From Magnetospirillum sp. 15-1 (lineage in GTDB: Bacteria; Pseudomonadota; Alphaproteobacteria; Rhodospirillales; Magnetospirillaceae), in assembly GCF_900184795.1 (NCBI RefSeq), contig NZ_FXXN01000013.1, forward strand, positions 21,323 through 85,322: 64,000 nucleotides of DNA. Direction: 5' to 3'. Of the stretch, positions 44,884 to 56,205 are shown in pieces (the stretch's first letter is position 1; each line of letters opens with the position of its first letter). A model generated the notes under the pieces. The model did not search any database. It was not told the origin of the DNA and saw only the letters and a program-made list of their open reading frames with translations. A program made the translations under genes and the position numbers.

Positions 44884-44920
44884 ACCAAATCCCGATGAGC
44901 CGGTCTCATCGGGATTTGGT
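44884..44920. terminator. Strong hairpin after the ABC-F gene
   Basis: A 16-bp perfect stem, ACCAAATCCCGATGAG (44884-44899) with its complement at 44905-44920, loop CCGGT. It lies between the ABC-F gene and the convergent rodA gene. No long T run follows on the plus strand. Confidence 0.7.
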
Positions 44921-45028
44921 TAGGCCCAACGGGCCGCGCGCCTTATGGCGCGGGAGGCAAGGGCGCCTGCGCCCGCCCGCCGATTGAGGGCGAGCCCGGT
45001 GATCGGTTGCGATCACTGGGATATGGTA

Positions 45029-46192
45029 TCAGTCGTCGCCCATGCCGCGCCGCGAGATGGGGATGTCGCGGTGGATATAGGCGCTCATCACCAGCCCCCA
45101 GCCCAGCAGCAGCGACAGCATGGCGGTGCCGCCATAGGAGATCAGCGGCAGCGGCACGCCGACCACCGGCACCAATCCCATCACCATGGCGGTGTTGATG
45201 AAGAAGTAGAGGAAGAAGGTGGTGGCGATGCCGTGGGCCACCAGCCGGCCGAACTGCGAGCGGCAGCGGATGGCGATGGCGTAGCCATAGGCCAGCAGCA
45301 GGGCGTAGAGACCGAGCAGCACCAGGCCGCCCATCATGCCCCATTCCTCGGCGAACATGGTGAAGATGAAGTCGGTCTGCTTTTCCGGCAGGAAGTTGAG
45401 ACGGCTTTGCGTCCCCATCATATAGCCCTTGCCGAACACCCCGCCCGAGCCCAGCGCGATCTTGGACTGGGTGATGTGGTAGCCGGCACCCAGGGGATCG
45501 TCCTCGGGATTGAGGAAGATCAGCACGCGCTTCTTCTGGTACTCGCGTAGGAACTGCCAGGCTACCGGGACGGCGGCCATGCCGCCGGCGATGACCACCA
45601 CGAACTTCCAAATACGCACGCCGGCCATGAAGAACAGGGCTCCCGACGACATCACCAGCATCATGGCGGTACCCAGATCGGGCTGCTTCAGCACCAGGAT
45701 GGCCGGAGCGAACACCATGATCAGCGGCGGAATCAGGAACAGCGGGCGGCCGATCTCCTGCTGGCCGGCGCCGTGGAAATAGCGGGCCAGCGACAAAATC
45801 AGGGCGATCTTCATGATCTCCGAGGGCTGCAACTGGATGAAGCCCAGGTCGATCCAGCGCTGGGCTCCCATGCCGATGGTGCCTTTCAACTCCACCAGCA
45901 CCAGCAATATGAAGGCGATGGCGTAGAAGGTGTAGGCGTGGCGCATCCAGAAGCGCAGATCGATCATGGCCACCGAGATCATCAGGCTGATGCCGATGGC
46001 GAAACGGATCATCTGCTTGGTGGCCCAGGGCTCCATGGAGCCTTGCGCCGCCGAGTACAGGGTGGCGAAGCCCACCGAGGCGATGGCGGCCAGCACGGCG
46101 ATCAGCGACCAGTTGATCTGCCAGATCTTGTCGCGGATGGACATCTCGGTGCGGTTGAGGCGTGACGGCGTGCGCGGCAGCGGCCTGAGCAT
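45029..46192 (-). CDS. rodA: Rod-shape SEDS peptidoglycan polymerase RodA
   Basis: 387 residues and about ten membrane helices. SEDS hallmarks: LQPSEIMKIALILSLARY, KQPDLGTAMMLV (the catalytic Asp region), FLPEKQTDFIFTMFAEEWG and PLISYGGTAML. Polymerises lipid II in the elongasome with PBP2. The ATG at 46192 shares one base with the mrdA stop; an internal ATG (MSIRDK) is an alternative. Last gene of mreB-mreC-mreD-mrdA-rodA. Confidence 0.96.
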   Translation of the reverse strand: MLRPLPRTPSRLNRTEMSIRDKIWQINWSLIAVLAAIASVGFATLYSAAQGSMEPWATKQMIRFAIGISLMISVAMIDLRFWMRHAYTFYAIAFILLVLVELKGTIGMGAQRWIDLGFIQLQPSEIMKIALILSLARYFHGAGQQEIGRPLFLIPPLIMVFAPAILVLKQPDLGTAMMLVMSSGALFFMAGVRIWKFVVVIAGGMAAVPVAWQFLREYQKKRVLIFLNPEDDPLGAGYHITQSKIALGSGGVFGKGYMMGTQSRLNFLPEKQTDFIFTMFAEEWGMMGGLVLLGLYALLLAYGYAIAIRCRSQFGRLVAHGIATTFFLYFFINTAMVMGLVPVVGVPLPLISYGGTAMLSLLLGWGLVMSAYIHRDIPISRRGMGDD

Positions 46193-48075
46193 CAGAATCT
46201 CCTCAGGTCCGGAGCCATGGATTCGCCGCCGGTATCGGCGGCGACCCGGGCCATGTCACGCTTCTGTACCTCGATCATGATGTCGCGGGCGATGGGGGCG
46301 GCCACCGCCGAGCCGCCGCCGCCGTGCTCGACGATGACGGCGATGGAATAACGCGGATTCTCCTCGGGGGCATAGGCCACGAACAAGGCGTGGTCACGCT
46401 CCTTCCAGGGCAGCTGGTCGTTCTTCTTCACGCCCGTCTCACGCTCGCGCATGGTGATACGCCGCACCTGAGCCGAGCCGGTCTTGCCCGACAGCCACAT
46501 ACCGTCCTGGGTGATGCGGGCCTTGTAGGCGGTGCCGCCCGGTTCGTTGGAGACCGCGAACATGCCCTTGCGCACCAAGGTCAGCGACTGGCGCGACACG
46601 TCCATGCTGGGCCACGAGGGATTGGAGCGGCTCCTGGCCGTCTTCTCGCTGATCTGGTCGCGGGCAACGTGGGGCACCACCGCATAGCCGCCATTGGCGA
46701 TGCGCGCAGTCATGGTGGCCAGTTGCATGGCGGTGGCGGTGACGTATCCCTGGCCGATGGCGTTGATCAGGGTCTCGCCCGGATGCCAGGGTTGCTTCAG
46801 CACCGCTTTCTTCCATGCCTTGTTGGGGATGATGCCCGACTTCTCGCCCGGCAGATCGATGCCGGTGGGGGCGCCCAGGCCGAATTTCTTGGCCATTTCG
46901 GCGATCTTCTCGTAGCCGACGCGGCGCGCCACTTCGTAGAAGTAGACGTCGCAGGAATTCTTGATGCCGGTGACCAGATCCTGTGCTCCGTGGCCTTCCT
47001 TCTTCCAGCAATGGAACTTGATGGAGCCCAGCTGGGTATGGCCCGAGCAGAACACCCGCATTTCCGGCGTGATGTCGCGGGCCTCCAGCGCTGCCAGGGC
47101 GGTCAGCATCTTGAAGGTCGAGCCCGGCGCGAAGGTGCCGCCGATAGCCTTGTTGGTCAGCGGCGAGCGGGGATTGGTGGACAGATCCTTCCATTCCTCG
47201 TTGGACAGGCCGCGATTGAAGGAATTGGGATCGAAGGACGGGGTCGAGGCCATGACGATCACGTCGCCGGTGTGGATGTCCATCACCACCACGGCGGCGC
47301 TTTCATCGCCCAGGCGCTGGGCGGCGTATTCCTGCAGCTTCATGTCGAGCGTCAGGTTGAGGTCGATGCCGGGCTCGCCCTCCTTGCGCTCCAGTTCCCG
47401 GATGACGCGGCCTACCGAGTTGACCTCGAGCGTCGAGGTGCCGTGGCGGCCGCGCAGCGCCATGTCGTAGATGCGCTCCACGCCGCCCTTGCCGATACGA
47501 AAGCCCGGCAGTTCCTCCAGCGGGTCGCCGGTCAGCTCGTTCTCGGATACCGCCGAGACATAGCCCAGGATGTGGGCGCCCAGGCTTTCCAGCGGATAAT
47601 AGCGGCTCTGGCCCACGTCGATGACCACGCCGGGCAGGTCGGCGGCATTGACCTCGACGCGCGCCACCTCCTCCCAGGTCAGGTTCTCGCGCACACTCAA
47701 GGGCACGAAGCTGCGCCGCCGGCGCACCTCCTTGTGGATGCGGGCGCGGTCGCCGTCGCCGATGGTGATGATCTTGGTCAGCGCGTCCAGGGTGTAGTCC
47801 AGGGACGGCGTCTGCTCGGGCACCACCATGACGCGGTAATTGTGCTGGTTGACCGCCATGGCGATGCCGTTGCGGTCGAGAATCAGGCCACGCGGCGGAG
47901 CCAGCAGGCGGGTGCTGATGCGGTTGTCCTCGGCCTGGACGGCATATTTGTCGGCTTCCATGACCTGCAAATAGTACATGCGCGCCGCCAGCGCCCCCAT
48001 CAGGGTCGCCTTGCCGCCGGCCAGCATCATGGCCCGGCGGGAGAACAGCTTGGAGCGGTCGTTGTCGTGATACAT
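46192..48075 (-). CDS. mrdA: Penicillin-binding protein 2 (elongasome transpeptidase)
   Basis: 627 residues. One N-terminal membrane helix (MLAGGKATLMGALAARMYYL), the pedestal domain, then the transpeptidase: SxxK in GSTFKML, SCD in IKNSCDVYFYEVA, and KTG in LSGKTGSAQV. Crosslinks wall along the cylinder with RodA. It starts 13 bp after the mreD stop. Confidence 0.96.
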   Translation of the reverse strand: MYHDNDRSKLFSRRAMMLAGGKATLMGALAARMYYLQVMEADKYAVQAEDNRISTRLLAPPRGLILDRNGIAMAVNQHNYRVMVVPEQTPSLDYTLDALTKIITIGDGDRARIHKEVRRRRSFVPLSVRENLTWEEVARVEVNAADLPGVVIDVGQSRYYPLESLGAHILGYVSAVSENELTGDPLEELPGFRIGKGGVERIYDMALRGRHGTSTLEVNSVGRVIRELERKEGEPGIDLNLTLDMKLQEYAAQRLGDESAAVVVMDIHTGDVIVMASTPSFDPNSFNRGLSNEEWKDLSTNPRSPLTNKAIGGTFAPGSTFKMLTALAALEARDITPEMRVFCSGHTQLGSIKFHCWKKEGHGAQDLVTGIKNSCDVYFYEVARRVGYEKIAEMAKKFGLGAPTGIDLPGEKSGIIPNKAWKKAVLKQPWHPGETLINAIGQGYVTATAMQLATMTARIANGGYAVVPHVARDQISEKTARSRSNPSWPSMDVSRQSLTLVRKGMFAVSNEPGGTAYKARITQDGMWLSGKTGSAQVRRITMRERETGVKKNDQLPWKERDHALFVAYAPEENPRYSIAVIVEHGGGGSAVAAPIARDIMIEVQKRDMARVAADTGGESMAPDLRRF

Positions 48076-48088
48076 GCCGCCGCCCTCC

Positions 48089-48604
48089 CTACACGTCGCG
48101 CAGGAAGGCCAGCTGCGTCCGGGCCAGAGTCCAGGTCAGCAGCGGGAACAGGGCAAGGGTCATCAGGTACTCGAACGCCACCGGGGCGATGTCCAGGGGG
48201 CGGCCCTTGATGAACGACAGCAGCAGCCAGGCCATGCCGATGGCCCCGGCGGTGAGCAGGCTGAACGCCCACCAGGTGACGGCGAAGGACTTGCCCAGGA
48301 AGAATTTGCGCTGCGAGGCGGCGGTGCCCTGGACCAGCAGCAGCACCAGGGCGTTTACCCCCAGCGGCGTGCCGGCGACGATGTCGTAGAGCAGGCCGAT
48401 GACGAAGGCCAGCCAGGCGGGCAGCAGATCCGGCCGGTAGATGGCCCAGTAATAGACCCCCATCAGCGGCAGCATGGGAGCGATCCCGGAAAAGCCGGGG
48501 ATGTGGGTGGGAATGGCGGTCAGCAGCAGCAGGAAAACGGTGATGCCGAACGGGACCAGATGGCGGACCCAGGTGTCCATCTTCACCCAGACGGAGGGTT
48601 TCAC
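48089..48604 (-). CDS. mreD: Rod-shape determining protein MreD
   Basis: 171 residues from the GTG at 48604, which overlaps the mreC stop by 4 bp; an ATG at 48580 is possible. Five to six hydrophobic segments; PLMGVYYWAIYRPDLLPAWLAFVIGLLYDIVAGTPLG is the MreD core in outline, including the conserved RPD and GLLxD motifs. Inner-membrane partner of MreC. Confidence 0.9.
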   Translation of the reverse strand: MKPSVWVKMDTWVRHLVPFGITVFLLLLTAIPTHIPGFSGIAPMLPLMGVYYWAIYRPDLLPAWLAFVIGLLYDIVAGTPLGVNALVLLLVQGTAASQRKFFLGKSFAVTWWAFSLLTAGAIGMAWLLLSFIKGRPLDIAPVAFEYLMTLALFPLLTWTLARTQLAFLRDV

Positions 48605-49488
48605 TCCTCTTTCCCCCGGCGGCGGCGTTCCGGCGGCGGCGGCCGTTCGAACGGCAGGATGCCGCCCAGGCCGAAATCGACGATGGAGACGAATTCCAGA
48701 CGGTGGCGCTGGACGAAGGGCTCGACCCGGATGATGCCGTCGGTGACCGACGACACCACGCCCACCGGAATGCCCGGCGGGAACGCGCCGCCCGAGGCGG
48801 CGGTGACCACCCGGTCGCCCACCGAGATGGCCGGGCTGCCGGTGATGTAATTGAGGCGCGGTCGCTGGCTGTTGTCGCCGGTCAGGATGGCCCGGGTGCG
48901 GGTGGCCTCCAGCATCACGGGCGTGCGGGCGTTGATGTCGGTGATCAGCAGCAGGCGGGACGAGCGCGCTCCCACCTCGGCCACGTGGCCGGCCAGCGCC
49001 TCGCCGGTCAGCACCGCCTGGCCCTTGCGCACGCCTTCCTTGGCCCCGGCGCCCAGCAGCATGCTCTGGCCGAAGGCCGAGCCCATGTCGCCGATCACCC
49101 GCGCGGTGACGAAGGCGGGGTCGGGGTCGGGGATGAAGTTCAGCTGGTCGTGCAGGACGGTGTTCTCGGCCTCCAGGCGCCGCGCCACCGTCTGCCAGTG
49201 CATCAGCTTGGCGTTCTCTTCCTTGAGGCGGGCATTCTCGGTCCGGAGATTGGCCAGTTCGTGGAAGTTCTCGGTGACCTGGGCGATGGTGGCGGCGGGC
49301 CGCGCCATGGCGTCCAGAAGGGGGGCGATGGCATCGGCGACCAGGGCGCGGGTGCGCTCGATCAGTACGATATCGGCCTTGCCGAGGATCATCAGGGCGA
49401 CCGAGGCGACGATCAGGGACAAGAAGGCGAAGCGCTGGACCAGCAGCCTTAACGTCGCGAGCCGACCTGCCGCACCCGACTGCTTCAC
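48601..49488 (-). CDS. mreC: Rod-shape determining protein MreC
   Basis: 295 residues. One membrane helix near residues 18-40 (LSLIVASVALMIL), a coiled coil (NLRTENARLKEENAKL), and the beta-rich periplasmic domain with ARVIGDMGSAFGQSMLLGAG and NYITGSPAISVGDRVVTAASGGAFPPGIPVG. The C-terminus is a charged Pro/Arg tail. Bridges MreB to PBP2. Separated from mreB by about 140 bp containing a hairpin. Confidence 0.94.
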   Translation of the reverse strand: MKQSGAAGRLATLRLLVQRFAFLSLIVASVALMILGKADIVLIERTRALVADAIAPLLDAMARPAATIAQVTENFHELANLRTENARLKEENAKLMHWQTVARRLEAENTVLHDQLNFIPDPDPAFVTARVIGDMGSAFGQSMLLGAGAKEGVRKGQAVLTGEALAGHVAEVGARSSRLLLITDINARTPVMLEATRTRAILTGDNSQRPRLNYITGSPAISVGDRVVTAASGGAFPPGIPVGVVSSVTDGIIRVEPFVQRHRLEFVSIVDFGLGGILPFERPPPPERRRRGKEE

Positions 49489-49589
49489 CTAACCCCTCCG
49501 TTCCGCCACTCTCCCCCGGCACACTGAGGAAGGCATCGGATCGATACTACTATATCTAGTGCCCGTAAAACCACTAATTCCGGAGGTCC

Positions 49590-49626
49590 AGGCCGAGGAA
49601 TCCGAGAGGATTCAATGCCTCGGCCT
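49590..49626 (-). terminator. Hairpin between mreB and mreC, possible attenuator
   Basis: Directly after the mreB stop the minus strand folds as AGGCCGAGG with CCTCGGCCT (49590-49598 and 49618-49626), enclosing a second stem GAATCC/GGATTC. A T-rich stretch (GTGGTTTTACG) follows some 15 bp on. It could end part of the mreB transcript, giving more MreB than MreCD. Confidence 0.5.
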
Positions 49627-49627
49627 C

Positions 49628-50674
<1,047 letters not shown>

Positions 50675-50725
50675 TCACTCACCTTACGATGCGTCTTTGA
50701 ATGACCCGGTCGCGCGCGTGCTATA

Positions 50726-52270
50726 TCACGGCCCGGCGTCGTCGGGGGCGGTTTTTTGCCGTTTGACCAGAAGTTTGTTCAGGGCGTTGACATAGGCCCG
50801 CGCCGACGCCACCAGGGTGTCGGTTTCGGCACCCTGGCCATTGACGCTCTTACCGTCTTCTTCCAGTCGGACGGTGACCTCGGCCTGGGCGTCGGTCCCC
50901 TGGGTCACCGCGCTCACCTGATAGAGCTGCAGCTTGGCCTCGTGGGGGAACAACGCCTTGATGGCGTTGAAAGTGGCGTCCACCGGACCGTCGCCGGTGG
51001 CGCGCACGCTCTTGACCTGGCCGTCCACCGACAGTTCCAGTTCGGCCGACGGCGGCTGGTGCTTGGTGCCGCACAGCACCTCCAGCGAGACCAGCTTGAC
51101 CCGGTCGTTGCCGCGCACCACCGCGTCGTCCACCAGGGCGACGATGTCCTCGTCGAACACGTCCTTCTTGCGGTCGGCCAGATCCTTGAAGCGGTTGAAG
51201 GCGTCCTCCACCGCGTTGTCGCCCAGGTCGTAGCCCAGCTCCTTCAACTTGGCCTTGAAGGCGGCACGGCCGGAATGCTTGCCCATCACCAGGGACGAGC
51301 GGTGCAGGCCGACGGATTCCGGGGTCATGATTTCGTAGGTCTGGGCGTGCTTGAGGACGCCGTCCTGATGGATGCCCGATTCGTGGGCGAAGGCATTCTT
51401 GCCGACGATGGCCTTGTTGGGCTGGACCACGAAGCCGGTGATGGTCGAGACCAGACGGGACGCCTTGGTGATGTTCTCGGTCTTGATGCCGGTCTTGTAG
51501 GGCATCCGGTCGGGCCGGGTGCGCAGCGCCATGACGATCTCTTCCATGGCGGCGTTGCCGGCGCGCTCGCCCAGGCCGTTGATGGTGCATTCGATCTGCC
51601 GCGCGCCCTTGCCCACCGCCGCCAGGGAATTGGCGACGGCCAGGCCCAGGTCGTTGTGGCAGTGCACCGAGATGACCGCCTTGTCGATGTTGGGCACCCG
51701 GTTGAACAGCATCTCGATCAGGGCGGCGTATTCGTCGGGCACCGCATAGCCCACGGTGTCGGGGATGTTGATGGTCCGCGCGCCGGAGTTGATGGCGGCC
51801 TCGACGCAGCGGCACAGGAAATCGTGCTCGGTGCGCGAGCCGTCCTCGGCCGACCATTCCACGTCGTCGGTCAGCGAGCGGGCGTAGGCCACCGAATCGG
51901 CGATCTTTTCCAGAACCTTCTCCGGCTCCATCTGCAGCTTGTATTTCATGTGCAGGGGGCTGGTGGACAAGAAGGTGTGGATGCGGCCGCGCGCCGCCGG
52001 TTTGATGGCCTCGGCGCAGCGCTCGATATCGCCCTTGGTGGCGCGGGCCAGGCCGCAGATCACCGAGGTCTTGACCGCCTTGGCGACCGCCTCGACCGCC
52101 TCGAAATCGCCGTTGGAGGCGATGGGGAAGCCGGCTTCGATGACGTCGACGCCCATCTCCTCCAGCACCAGCGCGATACGGACTTTCTCCTCCAGATTCA
52201 TGGAGGCGCCGGGCGATTGCTCGCCGTCACGCAACGTGGTGTCGAAGATGATGACGCGGTTCTGATCCAT
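50726..52270 (-). CDS. leuA: 2-isopropylmalate synthase
   Basis: 514 residues from ATG 52270. [12 protein letters not shown] at residues 10-21 begins the TIM barrel; metal ligands lie in HCHNDLG; the C-terminal regulatory domain (from about 390) carries [22 protein letters not shown] and the leucine-sensing region. First committed step of leucine synthesis. The frame is open for 57 further codons upstream, but these cover the promoter and leader. Confidence 0.95.
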   Translation of the reverse strand: MDQNRVIIFDTTLRDGEQSPGASMNLEEKVRIALVLEEMGVDVIEAGFPIASNGDFEAVEAVAKAVKTSVICGLARATKGDIERCAEAIKPAARGRIHTFLSTSPLHMKYKLQMEPEKVLEKIADSVAYARSLTDDVEWSAEDGSRTEHDFLCRCVEAAINSGARTINIPDTVGYAVPDEYAALIEMLFNRVPNIDKAVISVHCHNDLGLAVANSLAAVGKGARQIECTINGLGERAGNAAMEEIVMALRTRPDRMPYKTGIKTENITKASRLVSTITGFVVQPNKAIVGKNAFAHESGIHQDGVLKHAQTYEIMTPESVGLHRSSLVMGKHSGRAAFKAKLKELGYDLGDNAVEDAFNRFKDLADRKKDVFDEDIVALVDDAVVRGNDRVKLVSLEVLCGTKHQPPSAELELSVDGQVKSVRATGDGPVDATFNAIKALFPHEAKLQLYQVSAVTQGTDAQAEVTVRLEEDGKSVNGQGAETDTLVASARAYVNALNKLLVKRQKTAPDDAGP

Positions 52271-52348
52271 GCACTCGCTCTTGAACTGTGGCGCGCCGGG
52301 AAAAGGCGCGAACGGAAAAGAGGCGAGCACGGCCCGCCGGAAGCGGCC

Positions 52349-52379
52349 GGTGAAACAGTGTCGTGAAACCCGTTTCACC
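52349..52379 (-). promoter_or_regulatory. Possible leuA leader with two alternative hairpins
   Basis: In the presumed leuA 5' leader a segment GGTGAAAC (minus-strand sequence of 52379-52372) can pair either with GTTTCAC at 52369-52363 or with GTTTCACC at 52356-52349. Only one pairing can form at a time. This is the geometry of an attenuator, but I see no leucine-rich leader peptide and no T run, so the regulation is unproven. Confidence 0.35.
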
Positions 52380-52384
52380 GCGCC

Positions 52385-52416
52385 TATAGGAAGGCCATTT
52401 CGCGGTGCGATGTCAA
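52385..52416 (-). promoter_or_regulatory. Probable leuA promoter
   Basis: Minus strand TTGACA (52416-52411) and a -10-like CCTATA at 52390-52385 or thereabouts, with a spacer of 19-20 bp, longer than ideal. Position just upstream of the folded leader supports it. The 237 bp from 52417 to 52653 contain AT-richer sequence, probably the promoter of the divergent gene; I see nothing else in it. Confidence 0.45.
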
Positions 52417-52653
52417 CATAGTTCGTGTGTCGGAAACACATGGGGGACCCAGGATTTCACCGGTCGTTCCCGCCCGGCCGTCCCATGGCGGAGGCCGGGA
52501 GGTCCCAGACTTCGGATTCGTTCCAGCTATGCCCTTAGATTACTGACAAAAAAGCCGAAAATTGTGTGTGCCGACTCACAGTTCATACCCGACAAAAACA
52601 CTATGCTGAATTTGGGATGGATGTTGTGCATAGGGGTTTGGAGCTTTGAAGTG

Positions 52654-53850
52654 ATGCGTACCACCTCGACTCAGTCCACTGCCGCCCGGCAGTCGCGACA
52701 GGCCCTCAACCAGACCCTGGCGGGGCCGGTGATGGCCAAGCTGGTGGGCATGGTTCCCGAACTGGCCTGGGTACCGCGCGGCCGCGAATTGGAGACGGCG
52801 CTGCGCGATTGCGATCTGCTGAACCGCTGTTTCATAGCTTTCCGCACCCACCGGGCCAGCTTCCGTCCCCTGCTGGTGGACGCCAGGGGCCGCCCGGTGA
52901 GCAACGACAACACGCAGCTGAATTGCGGCCGCACCGTCAATCAGGTGATCGCCATGATCGTCCGCTCGGCGGCCAAGCGGCACTTCCGCGCCCGCCTCGA
53001 CGGCTTTCCCCCCGGCCGGGCCGAACGGCTGCACCGGCGCCGGGAAGTGGGGTGGGGCGGCATGCTGGCCTGGATGAACAGCCGGGTGGAGGAAAGCCGC
53101 GGCCGCAAGAGCCGCTCGCCCGGCGATCAGCTCTACGACGCCATCCGCCGCTACCTGCTGCACGACTGGCAGGTGCCGATCATTCCGCAATATGCCCGCA
53201 TGACGCCGCCCGAGGTCCGGGCCTTGGGCTCGCGCATCCTCGACTTCCGCGATGCGGCCGAGTTGTCGGCCTGGCTGGATGGCGCCGCCGACCAGCGGCA
53301 GATGCCCGCCGAGTGGGTGGTGGAGCCGGTTCTCCTGGCGTCCGAACCCCAACCCGAGCCGGAGCCCGAAGCCGTGCCCGTCGTGCCGGCATCCGAGCCG
53401 GTCCAGGGGGCCGCCACCTTGCCCGGCGCGCCGCTGGTCGGCGAGGGGCGCCCCCGCCTCGGCGACGTGTTGTCGGCCGACGGCCGACAGATCCGCATGG
53501 AAACGGTGGTCCCGCTGCTCACCACGCCGGCGATCAAGGCCGCTCTGGGCTCGCCGGGGCGCGAGGAACTGCGCCGCGCCGCCCGTGCCCTGAGCATGAC
53601 CGGATCGGGCACCGTGCGCCGCCTGACCGTGGATTTCGGCCTCGATCCCGAGCAGATGACCGCCATGCTGGCCAAGTCGGCCCTGCTGCTGCCGCCGGGC
53701 GTCTACGAGCGTCTGTTCGGCCGCCGGGGTGAACTGGTGCTGATCCTGGCGCTGATCGGCCGGGCGCGGGCCGCCGGCCTGGATGCCGAGGCCTCGCCGG
53801 CCGCCTTCGCCGCCTTCATGGACGATCTGTTTGGGCGGTTCGCCCGGTAA
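52654..53850 (+). CDS. Protein of unknown function (398 residues)
   Basis: Start set at ATG 52654 (MRTTSTQSTAARQS); an in-frame ATG at 52603 would add a hydrophobic stretch. Residues about 60-150 contain ALRDCDLLNRCFIAFRTHRASFRPLL and a basic patch (AAKRHFRARLDGFPPGRAERLHRRRE); a Pro/Glu linker (PQPEPEPEAVPVV) lies near residue 230; the C-terminal third is helical and Leu/Ala-rich. No signal peptide. I recognise no family. Divergent from leuA; its last 35 bp overlap the end of the DUF2461 gene. Confidence 0.6.
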   Translation: MRTTSTQSTAARQSRQALNQTLAGPVMAKLVGMVPELAWVPRGRELETALRDCDLLNRCFIAFRTHRASFRPLLVDARGRPVSNDNTQLNCGRTVNQVIAMIVRSAAKRHFRARLDGFPPGRAERLHRRREVGWGGMLAWMNSRVEESRGRKSRSPGDQLYDAIRRYLLHDWQVPIIPQYARMTPPEVRALGSRILDFRDAAELSAWLDGAADQRQMPAEWVVEPVLLASEPQPEPEPEAVPVVPASEPVQGAATLPGAPLVGEGRPRLGDVLSADGRQIRMETVVPLLTTPAIKAALGSPGREELRRAARALSMTGSGTVRRLTVDFGLDPEQMTAMLAKSALLLPPGVYERLFGRRGELVLILALIGRARAAGLDAEASPAAFAAFMDDLFGRFAR

Positions 53851-54517
53851 GCAGGTCGTAGAGCGGCGCCATCTTGCCCAGCCGGACCACGAGTTCGTCG
53901 GCGAGGTCGGGCGAAAAGAACAGCGGCTCCATGGGGCGTTCGCGGCAGAGGTAAACGTTCTTGAGGCCGAACCAGGCATGCAGCGAGGCGGGCAGGGTGG
54001 CTTCCATCCCCTTGGGCAGGCGCGAACGGCGGTAGGTTTCCCCCGTAAGGGCGAAGCCCGCCTCGTCCGCCGCCGCGATGGCTTCGGCGAAAGCGGTCGG
54101 GCGGGCGGTGACGGCGGTTCGCAGCCCGGTCATGGTGGCGGGGCTGGCGGCGTAGAAGCCCATGCCGAAGCGGTAGCCGCCCGGCGCGAAGGCCAGGAAA
54201 AAGGCGGGGCGGTTCTGCCATCCCTCGCCGGCCCGGCGAAAGCTCATCCACTGCTTGATACGGTAGGGCGACTTGTCGTGGGAGAAACGGGTGTCGCGGC
54301 GGATGCGCGATACGGCGCCGCCCATGGGATTGGTGTCGAAGCCGGGATCGATCTCCAGCATGGCCGGGGCCATGGTCAGAAACAACCGGCGCAGCGGCGT
54401 CTGGATCAGGTCGCGATAGGCGTCCTTGCGGGCGTTGAACCACGCGGTCTCGTTGTTGGCGGCCAAATCCGCCAGGAAGGCGGGGGCCTGGGGGGAGAAA
54501 CCTTCGAAGGTGCTCAT
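53816..54517 (-). CDS. DUF2461 family protein
   Basis: 233 residues from ATG 54517. The family's core is clear: FLADLAANNETAWFNARKDAYRD, RIRRDTRFSHDKSPYRIKQWMSF and AFFLAFAPGGYRFGMGFY. Conserved in many bacteria; molecular function not known. It overlaps the convergent unknown gene by 35 bp at the 3' ends. The ilvC terminator lies between it and ilvC. Confidence 0.85.
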   Translation of the reverse strand: MSTFEGFSPQAPAFLADLAANNETAWFNARKDAYRDLIQTPLRRLFLTMAPAMLEIDPGFDTNPMGGAVSRIRRDTRFSHDKSPYRIKQWMSFRRAGEGWQNRPAFFLAFAPGGYRFGMGFYAASPATMTGLRTAVTARPTAFAEAIAAADEAGFALTGETYRRSRLPKGMEATLPASLHAWFGLKNVYLCRERPMEPLFFSPDLADELVVRLGKMAPLYDLLTGRTAQTDRP

Positions 54518-54551
54518 GGGGGATGGTACCTCGGGGCGGGGCAATGAAAAA

Positions 54552-54575
54552 GCCCCGGCGGTTTCCCGCCGGGGC
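54552..54575 (-). terminator. Terminator of the ilvBNC operon
   Basis: 10-bp stem GCCCCGGCGG (54552-54561) with CCGCCGGGGC (54566-54575), loop of 4, then TTTTTC on the minus strand. 27 bp after the ilvC stop. Confidence 0.9.
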
Positions 54576-54602
54576 CTTGTCCGAACGCGAAGGGACGGGG
54601 CC

Positions 54603-55676
<1,074 letters not shown>

Positions 55677-56192
55677 CTAAATCGGATTCGGTCCGCGCGC
55701 AATGGCGACGACGCCGGTGCGCGAAACGTCGATCAGTCCGAGCGGCTCCATCAGCTTGATGAAGGCATCCACCTTCTCGGTGGCGCCCACCACTTCGAAG
55801 ACGAAGCTTTCGTTGGTGGAATCGATGGCGCGGGCCCGGAAGATGTCGGCGATGCGCAAGGATTCCACCCGCTTGTCGCCGGTGGCCGCCACCTTGACCA
55901 GGGCCAGCTCGCGGCTGACATGCGGGCCTTCGATGGTCAGATCGTGCACCTTGTGCACCGGCACCAGACGGCGCAGCTGGTTCTTGATCTGCTCGATGAT
56001 CATGGCGGTGCCGCTGGTCACGATGGTGATGCGCGACAGCTTCTCGCTCGAATCCACCTCGGCCACGGTCAGGCTTTCGATGTTGTAGCCTCTCCCTGAG
56101 AACAGGCCGATGACACGGGCCAGCACGCCGGATTCGTTGTCCACCAGGACGGCGACGGTGTGACGGTTGACTTCTTGCTGAACGATGGTCAC
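55677..56192 (-). CDS. ilvN: Acetolactate synthase small subunit
   Basis: 171 residues. N-terminal ACT domain (TVAVLVDNESGVLARVIGLFSGRGYNIESL) that binds valine for feedback inhibition, and a C-terminal domain. Its ATG lies 13 bp after the ilvB stop. Confidence 0.95.
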   Translation of the reverse strand: MTIVQQEVNRHTVAVLVDNESGVLARVIGLFSGRGYNIESLTVAEVDSSEKLSRITIVTSGTAMIIEQIKNQLRRLVPVHKVHDLTIEGPHVSRELALVKVAATGDKRVESLRIADIFRARAIDSTNESFVFEVVGATEKVDAFIKLMEPLGLIDVSRTGVVAIARGPNPI

Positions 56193-56205
56193 GTCAAAAT
56201 CCCCC

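Noticed and set aside
44943-45028. Small gene between the ABC-F gene and rodA
   Set aside because: Only short GC-rich inverted repeats and no start with a ribosome site; frames here are antisense extensions of rodA.
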